This document shows positions 56,868-64,000 of a stretch of 64,000 bases of DNA, piece after piece. Both the position numbers and the translations under genes were made by a program. The stretch is from Parasponia andersonii (taxonomy: Eukaryota > Streptophyta > Magnoliopsida > Rosales > Cannabaceae): assembly GCA_002914805.1 (NCBI GenBank), contig JXTB01000757.1:59282-123281 (forward strand). The letters run 5' to 3'. Under the pieces are notes generated by a model that searched no databases, was not told where the DNA came from, and saw only the letters and a program-made list of their open reading frames with translations. Numbering within the stretch: the stretch's first letter is position 1; each line of letters opens with the position of its first letter.

Positions 56868-58420
56868 AAACTATTTTTTGCAAATGGTGCAAAACAAAAA
56901 AGGCTAGAACATTATATCTATTAGAAGTGATCACGGTGATAAGTTTGAAAATGATGAAATTGAGACTTTTTGCTATAAAGATAGTTTTGACCACTATTTT
57001 TTTACACATAAAACTCCACAGCAAAATAAAGTAGTCGAAAAGAAAAATAGAACCTTACAAAAAATGGCAAGAAGCATATTAAATAAAAATTGTTTGCCAA
57101 AATATATTTAGGCCAAAACGGTGAGAACCCCTTGCTATATTGTAAATAGAGTTATGATAAAACCAATTTTGAACAAGACACTTTATGAGCTTTAAAAATA
57201 TAGAAAACCCAACATTGACTATTTTAAAGTTTTTGGGTGCAAATGCTTCATTTTGAATACTAAAGATAATTTAGGAAAATTTGATTCAAGATCTAATATT
57301 GATATTTTTCTTGGATATTCTACTACTAGTAAAGCTTATAGAGTGTTCAACAAAAGAACATTAGTAGTAGAAGAATCTATACATATTGTTTTTGATGAGT
57401 TTAACACTCTCTGTGTGGAGAGAAATATAGATGATGCTGATGTTATAGGTTTGGAATAAAGTTTAAATAAGCTAAGTGTCAATGAGAGGACAAATGGAGA
57501 GAAGTACATCCAATTACAATAAGATCTTAAGGAAGAAAAAGAACGTGACAATGGTAATTCTTTTTCTCTTCCTTAAGATTTAAAATTTATTTATGCTCAT
57601 CCTAAAGATTAAATTTTAGGTGAACCCTTATAAGGAGTTAAGACTAGAGCATTACTAAAAAATATTTGCAATAATATAGCTTTTTTCTTTCAAATTGAAC
57701 ACAAAAGTTTTAAAGATGCTGAAAAAGAGGAATCATGGATTTTATCTATACAAGAAAAATTAAATCAATTTGAAAGAAGTGATGTGTAGGAATTAGTTCT
57801 AAGTCCAAAGGACCAATCGATTATTGGAACTAAATAGGCCTTTAGAAGTAACATAGATGAGCATGGGGTGATTGTAAGAAACAAAACTAGACTAGTAGCT
57901 TAAGATTTCAATCAAGAAGAAAGTATTGATTATGAAGAAATGGTATTGATTATGAAGAAATCTTCGCACCTGTATTAGAATCCATAAAAATGCTCTTAAC
58001 ATTTGTATGCCGTAAAACTTTTATCCTATATCAAATGGATATTTAAAGTACATTTCTAAATGGATACATTTTAGTAAAGTATATGTAGCTCAACCCCTTC
58101 GTTTTCAAAATCATAAGTATCCAGATCGTATTTTAAATTTAAAAAGATTCTTTATGGTTTAAAGCAAACTCCTAGAATTTGGTATGACAGATTAAGTAAA
58201 TTTTTTATTTTAAATAGTTTTATTATGGGAAAAACATATGCTATTCTTTTTATAAAAAAAAAAAGGGAAGATATGATAATAATTTAAATTTATGTTGACG
58301 ATATTATATTTGGTGCTACTAATGTTTTTCTTTGTGAAGAGTTTTCTAAGTGTATACATAATAAATTTAAAATGAGTAGGAGAGGTAGTTCAAAATTTTG
58401 AAAAAACATATTGGTGGGAA
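56868..58420 (+). pseudogene. SIRE-like copia pol fragment (integrase to RT)
   Basis: Integrase core motifs: SDHGDKFENDE, TPQQNK-like sequence with VVEKKNRTLQKMARS, then YFKVFGCKCFILNTKDNLGKF and GYSTTSKAYRVFNKRTLVVEESIH (57253-57459 open). RT follows in broken frames with LYGLKQTPR-like sequence near 58155 and an intact YVDDIIFGAT near 58290. The F-x-x-R-x-L-V-V-E-E-S-I-H motif and YVDDIIFG are characteristic of the SIRE/Maximus lineage. Gag, LTRs and RNase H are missing. It ends abruptly at about 58420. Confidence 0.85.
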
Positions 58421-58664
58421 TTTGAATTTTAAGCAAAAATTGTACTATTGAGAGTTTGGTTTATCGATAGTTTAAAACCGACGAGATAACTTTCACTAAC
58501 TACAATAAATTTTTTTTTCTTCTCGTCACTTCAAAAATGATGAGAAATCTTATGGACACTTACCTCGTCGGTTGTGCACAATAACCAACTTAGATTTGGT
58601 GACAGAAAAAGCATAAAGCTACCAGAGGGTGCTTAAGGGTGAGGCCACTAAGGTCGTGGCATAG
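58421..58664. other. Unassigned, CACTA-end-like motifs
   Basis: Contains ACCGACGAGATAAC, TCGTCAC and CTCGTCGG-like words that recall subterminal repeats of plant CACTA elements. No end or target duplication could be defined. Confidence 0.3.
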
Positions 58665-61600
58665 TGTGATACCCAAGATTCTCACATACATATTAAGCCA
58701 ATAATAAATATGTTCTAATTGCATATTAGGTATCTAGAAGTCGTTAATACCAGTTTTGTAGTAACATACTTATTCATTATGTTATGTGCATTTACATACA
58801 TGTTATTACACTAATGATTATCGAAGTGTCCCAATGCAGTGTAAAGGTTCAATATCCTCAGAGAGAGAGCTCGGTGTGCTAAAAGAACAAAGAATATAAT
58901 TATGAAAGCAATACTATGTGCACATGCATTAAGATCGTACTTATGGATAACTTAGTCAAATAGTAGTTTTTCAGTAAAATGCATCTTTCATGCTTTTCAA
59001 AACCAAATTCACTGTGCATTTAGCCCATCAAATAGCTTTAATTTAATGTTTAAGACTTATTTCTAGTATTTTCAAAAAAATGTTCGTTCCAGGTAAGCAC
59101 GAGATGACAGTTATTATACTGAACTGTGTTTAATTACACTAAGCTAGCTTAGATTCACCTTAATCGCGTAATGTCATCTTTGTGCATTCTATGAATTGGG
59201 CAATTATACTTTATTTGCATTATCAATTAGAGTCTAATGGACTTTCTTTTTATGCTTAATGATTGGTTATGGGGCTAGGTTCCACCAAATTAGAATAAGA
59301 TTGGCCATATAGGATCATAAGTCAAAGTATGACTAGATTTCACTTTCTAAGCTAGGTTTCACCATTTTGGTCTACACTTGGGTGTATAGGATTGACCAGC
59401 AATGTGGTGAGTATGCTAAGGATATTTTAGAGCTTGACACAAGGAAGGTAATGAGCAAAATACCTAAAATATCCCTTAGAATTTAAGTTATGCGATTCTT
59501 AGCCTTTAAGCATTGATTTTTGACCAAATCTGGTCATTTGCTTTCCCTTTCTCTCCAGCCATGACCTGAGTCTTTCCAATACCTTTTTACACTTCTCTCA
59601 ACTTCCCTTAACTATCTCCAAGAGTTTCCAAGTGGTAGAACTCAAATTGGAGCCCTAGAAAGCAAGATACACCAAAACTAGTCAAGGTAATTCTATTTAG
59701 TTCTTCTTTCTAGGTCTTGTCCTTTAATTTCAATTCTCTAGTTGTTCCCACTTGAATAATAGTTTCTTCAGGTCATCTTAACTCCAAAAAATCTAATTCT
59801 AAACCTAGAGAATCAATTTGGTGGAGGTAGAAGGCAAGAACTCCAACAAAAACTCAAACTAGTCAAAGTGAGCATTATGTATGATTTTGAACTTATAGTT
59901 AATTTCTTTTGTGTTAGCTCTTAAACCAAAGCAATTATTTGATTATTAATGGTCCTAAAAACCCTTATATATTGCAGGAATATAGAATTTAAGTAGAGAA
60001 TGCAAGTTACACCAAGAGCCCTAAATTTACTAATTGTGTATTCAAGTGTTTCCGTGGGTGTATTAAGCTTTCTATACTTCTAATCTGATTTTATCAACTT
60101 GCAATAGATATGTCATGGATTCTATTATATATTTCATTGATTTAGTTGTTGTTTGTAGCCATAGACAAGTGCACATATCGTTTTCAACTTGTCTAAACCG
60201 AAAAAGATTTGAAATATGCTTTAATGTTATCTTAGATGTTTCTTTGATGTGTATATGTGGGAATTGGATTGTTAATTATTATGACAGGTTTAAAACCATG
60301 ATTTTAATCATGTGGGAATGTTCCTAAAATATGGGAGGTGCTGTCCAAATATTTTTAAAATGAAATAACACCATTTAGGGGCAAATGGACTTGTTTTTAC
60401 AAAATGATGTGCCATTTTGGACCATTTTGTGCTAATGAACTAGCATTCTTATTTTATCACTTTTGAAGTGTTTTTTAACGCTAGTTATTGACTACCAAGT
60501 ACCTTAAGTGATTTATACATTCCTGAGTTATTTTAAGATTAAGTTTCGTAAATTGGTGAAAGTTTTGATTTCGGTCTTATTCAATTATCTTGACGCATTC
60601 TTTTGTAAAATGTGCACCTTGAATAATAGTAATTTATGACAGGTAATTAGCACACCAAACTCTAGAGGATATTGACCCTTTCTACTATCAGTTTCTATTC
60701 AAGACACGAGATAAGTAAAGACTTACAACTGCATCACAAGAACCATATGGAAGATGTATTTATGTAAACCTTACTTATTCCTGAAGGTTACAAAATGGCA
60801 TGTGCATGGCATGTTTTGTATGCAAATGGAGACTTTTATTATAAGAGTTTTTGAAAGTGAGTACCATTGTACCAATTTTATAAGATAAGTTTTAATAGCA
60901 ATTGTTAGTCTATCGGAGCTGGATAGGTAAGTCTGTTGATGCAGACTCTCCCGTTAAAGCGGGATTTGCAGATCTTATGATGTGTCTCGTTGAAGCGGGA
61001 CAAGATTAGCGCTGTGTGGGATGCCCCTTTGATGAGGGAAGAAGTTTTCAAAAGCCTCACACGACAGTCGCACCTTATTTTTACTCTTGGCCAGAGTTCC
61101 GCCTAATGTTGTCACGGCCTATTGACTTACGGGACAAGCAATGTGCTAAGGGGCCCAACTACGAATAATTTTTAAGAAAAATATATGGACTCACATGTAT
61201 AAGAAAGAAAAGGGTACAATGGGAACTTTATGAGATTTTAAAGCATACATAAGCATGCATAGTTTTTACTTACTGAGCTTTAGCTCATTTTAGTCTTGTG
61301 ATGCAGATGAGGAAGCATATTTTGGTGTTAACTAGCTGGTTGCGTGGCTTGACTTTTTGTCACCATGATTATACAGATGTAGACGAGCTTGACCTGTGGG
61401 CGACATTTTTGTTTTAAGATATTTTGGTGTAATGTAAATACTACTATTGATGGCAAAATCGACTAGTGAAAACCTCTTTTGATTGAACATTTTGTAAAGG
61501 TACTTTTCACAAGAAATGGTATGCAGTTGCTTTTGTTTAAAGGTTTTACAAAGTTAAAAAAAAAAATTGCCCATTTTTTTATCAAAACAAAAGATAATGT

Positions 61601-61668
61601 TTAAGAAAGAATAATACTTCATAGTTTGACTGTGTATGATAATATGGTTAAACTAGGGGGTGTTACAG
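58665..61668 (+). repeat. 5' LTR of the Tekay-like element
   Basis: 3004 bp, from TGTGATACCCAAG to GGGGGTGTTACA. The ends are near-inverse of each other (TGTGATACCC / GGGTGTTACA) as usual for this group. The start is inferred, as the 3' LTR is outside. The upstream pentamer CATAG would be the target duplication. A GAGCTTTAGCTCA palindrome lies near 61278. Confidence 0.75.
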
Positions 61669-61672
61669 TGTT

Positions 61673-61684
61673 GGTATCAGAGCA
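61673..61684 (+). other. Primer-binding site, initiator tRNA-Met
   Basis: TGGTATCAGAGC, four bases after the LTR end. Confidence 0.92.
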
Positions 61685-61859
61685 GAAGTTTAATCGTTTC
61701 TGAAGACTATCTACATAGGTATGATCATGTGACAAAAAGCTCAATCAACCAGTAAGTTTTAATTTCCTATATTAGCATTAAATTTGATGCCATATGTTAT
61801 GTCTTTATTATTGGATGTTATGCATGGATGTAAGTGAAATAGAAACTATATAGGGAATC

Positions 61860-64000
61860 ATACCAAGGCCTAAGGGTCAAACTAGCGAGCGAAGGGATGA
61901 TAAGACAAGTGCTACTAAAAATGAGATCAACAAGGATCTTGTTATAGGAAGGTTGACAGAGTTGGTTGAGACACAAGCAAGACAGTTAGAAAGGCTTATA
62001 GAAAGGGAGGAAAGGCGTGGAGATCAAGCACTACCACAGGCCATAGTTAGACAAGAAAATTATGAACCTGCTTGTGAGAGGTTTAGAAAGAATAAGCCTC
62101 CAGCTTTCAAGGGTGAAACTAATCCACTACTGGCAGAAGAGTGGGTTAGGAGTTTTGAGGGTATCTTCTATTACATTAGAATCCCTGAAGAGGAAAAAGA
62201 TTCATGTGCCATTTTTATGTTCCAGATGGATGCTAGACACTGGTGGGATTCTATGAAGTCCATCATTGACACTACCAGGCTTACTTGGGAGCAGTTTAAG
62301 GAAATATTCTACAGAAAATATTTCAGCAATGCACATAAGATGTTGAAGGCTACTAAGTTTGTTAATCTGAAACAAGGAGGTATGTCTGTTAGTGACTACA
62401 TAAAGAAATTTGAAGAGTTATCCCGATTTGCTCCACACATGGTGAGTACAAATGAGCTAAAAGTAAACCAATTCTTACAGGGGCTCAAGGCAGAAATTTA
62501 TAGGGATGTTAAGATATCTACTCATAAAGATATGCCATATGTTGAGGTTGCAGACAAAGCTCTTGAAGCAGAAGAGGCTGAGCTAAGGGTCATAAGAGCT
62601 CAGGAAATTCGCAGGAATATTAATATGGCAAGGAGAAATACAACTTTTGGAGGAGGATCTCAACCAGGGGTTAGTGGAAATAAAAGAAAGTGGCAACAAA
62701 ATCAAAGAGAAAGATAAGAGCCACAGAAACGCCAAGCAACAGGCCAACAGACACAATCAGCTACTACTCAGAGGATTGTTTGTCCTAAATATGGGAAGAC
62801 TCATCGTGGAGAATGTCTGATGGGTTCTGGTGCTTGCTTCTTGTGTGGAAAATCTGGACACTATGCAAAGAATTGTCCGAATGCTACAGATGAGCAGAAG
62901 AAAGTCCCAGCTCGTGTGTATATAATGACCAAAGAAGAAGCCGAGGCGAGCCCATTTGTTATAGCAGGTGAGATTCTTATCTTTGGTATTCCTATTCATG
63001 CATTAATAGATTAAGGGGCTACACATTCATTTGCATCACCTGCATTTGTGAGAAAATTGGGCAAAACACCAGAGTACTTGAATTTCAAATATTGTGTAAC
63101 CATTCCATCAAGAGAAGTTTTATGTTCTGATCAAGTTCTCAAGGCATGTCCAATCCAAATAGCTGGTAAAGACTTGTGTGTAGATTTGATAGTATTGGAT
63201 ATGCAAGATTTTGAAATTATCTTAGGTATGGATTGGTTATCAAAATACCATGCTACTATTGATTGCTATCTGAAGAGGGTAGTGTTTCAGCTACCAAGTA
63301 AAGAGAAATTCACTTTTGTTGGTACTAGTGGAAACTCGATGATTCTAATAATCTCCTCAATAAAAGCAAGGAAGTTACTAGAAAAGGGATGCATGGGTTA
63401 CTTGGCCAACATAATGGATACTAGAGAAGAGTTAAAAGTGAAGCCTGAAGAAGTGCCGGTAGTTAGTGAATATCTAGATCTATTTCCTAAAGATTTGTCT
63501 CGGTTACCACCTGATAGAGAGATAGAGTTTGTTATTGACTTATTGCCCAGTACAACTCCTATTTCGAAAGCACCTTATAGAATGGCTCTGGCAGAGTTAA
63601 AGGAACTGAAAGTACAGTTACAAGAGTTATTAGACAAAGGTTTTATTCGCCCAAGCTTTTCACCATGGGGTGCTCCGGTTTTGTTTGTAAAGAAGAAAGA
63701 TGGGACTATGAGGCTTTGCATTAATTATAGGGAGCTGAATAAGGTCACAATCAAAAACAAGTATCCACTTCCCAGGATTGATGATTTGTTTGATCAACTA
63801 CAAGGAGCTTCTGTGTTTTCAAAGATTGACTTAAGATCAGGTTACCACCAGTTAAAAATTAAGGAGGAAGACATTCCAAAAACAGCTTTTAGAACTAGAT
63901 ATAGACACTATGAGTTTTTAGTAATGCCCTTTGGATTAACAAATGCCCTAGCTGCTTTCAAGGATATGATGAATCGAGTATTTAAGGATTTCCTAGGTAA
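61860..64000 (+). pseudogene. Tekay-like gag-pol (gag, protease, RT), partial
   Basis: A single frame runs from about 61860 to the window edge. The likely original start codon is ATA at 61860-61862 (context CAT-A-CCAAGGCC; an ATG-to-ATA change). Gag has FKGETNPLLAEEWVRSFE and WEQFKEIFYRKYF, with a CCHC knuckle CFLCGKSGHYAKNC (about 62838). Stops are TAA at 62715 and TAA at 63012, the latter exactly replacing Ser in the protease D-S-G (LID-stop-GATHSF). RT begins near 63480 with [47 protein letters not shown] and [12 protein letters not shown]. The YVDD box is outside. Confidence 0.9.

Larger units (their letters stand above)
58665..64000 (+). mobile_element. Ty3-gypsy chromovirus (Tekay-like), 5' part
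   Basis: A 3.0-kb LTR, tRNA-Met primer site, and gag-pol in one frame to RT. The element continues beyond the window. The gag/RT type and the very long LTR fit the Tekay (Del) chromovirus lineage. Only two in-frame stops interrupt 2.1 kb of coding sequence, so it is among the better-preserved elements here. Confidence 0.9.

Overview
The window is nuclear DNA of a flowering plant. The signs are Ty1-copia and Ty3-gypsy LTR retrotransposons of plant lineages (Tnt1/Tork-like, SIRE-like, Tat, Tekay-like chromovirus), a MULE, hAT elements, tRNA-derived SINEs, MITEs and an F-box/DUF295 gene. The F-box-DUF295 architecture suggests a eudicot, but I cannot name the species. Base composition is AT-rich. 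There is one assembly gap (26149-26600, 452 N) and one ambiguous base (35776). No bacterial, organellar, rRNA, tRNA or CRISPR feature was found.

Layout. 1-2738: 5' part of a minus-strand copia element inserted into a MULE transposase pseudogene (2739-4089). 4476-9719: a complete but decayed plus-strand copia element ('copia A') with target duplication CCTCT. 9725-11478: mostly anonymous, with one possible orphan exon. 11479-25304: a minus-strand Tat-type gypsy element split by a plus-strand copia element (14073-21691) that has lost most of its 5' LTR and its RT/RNase H. 25580-27985: a foldback element with ~0.5 kb inverted arms, itself hit by a solo LTR (25665-26875, TSD GAAAC). 28270-33800: hAT-derived sequence, including a broken transposase and two tandem-repeat arrays. 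35080-35461: two SINEs stacked at the same target site. 35780-36240: fragment of a hAT MITE.

36616-38040 is the only gene that looks intact: a 474-residue F-box/DUF295 protein with a possible N-terminal membrane segment. 39433-44740 holds a second copy of the copia A family ('copia B', minus strand). 45577-45897 is a MITE with a duplicated right arm. 47083-52345 is a 3'-truncated Tat element. 52345-56137 holds two LTRs of one chromovirus-like family around and inside a partial F-box pseudogene related to the intact gene. 56216-56668 is a second piece of the hAT MITE. 56868-58420 is a SIRE-like copia fragment. From 58665 to the window end runs a Tekay-like gypsy element with a 3.0 kb LTR and a nearly open gag-pol frame.

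The genes do not form a pathway. The window is a nested transposon graveyard around one single-exon F-box gene. The most informative observations are the variable-number repeat just upstream of the TATA box in all four copia A/B LTRs, the transition-dominated stop codons in copia A relative to copia B, the stacked SINEs, the foldback element, and a GC-rich island inside an otherwise very AT-rich retrotransposon leader. I found no clearly new molecular system.
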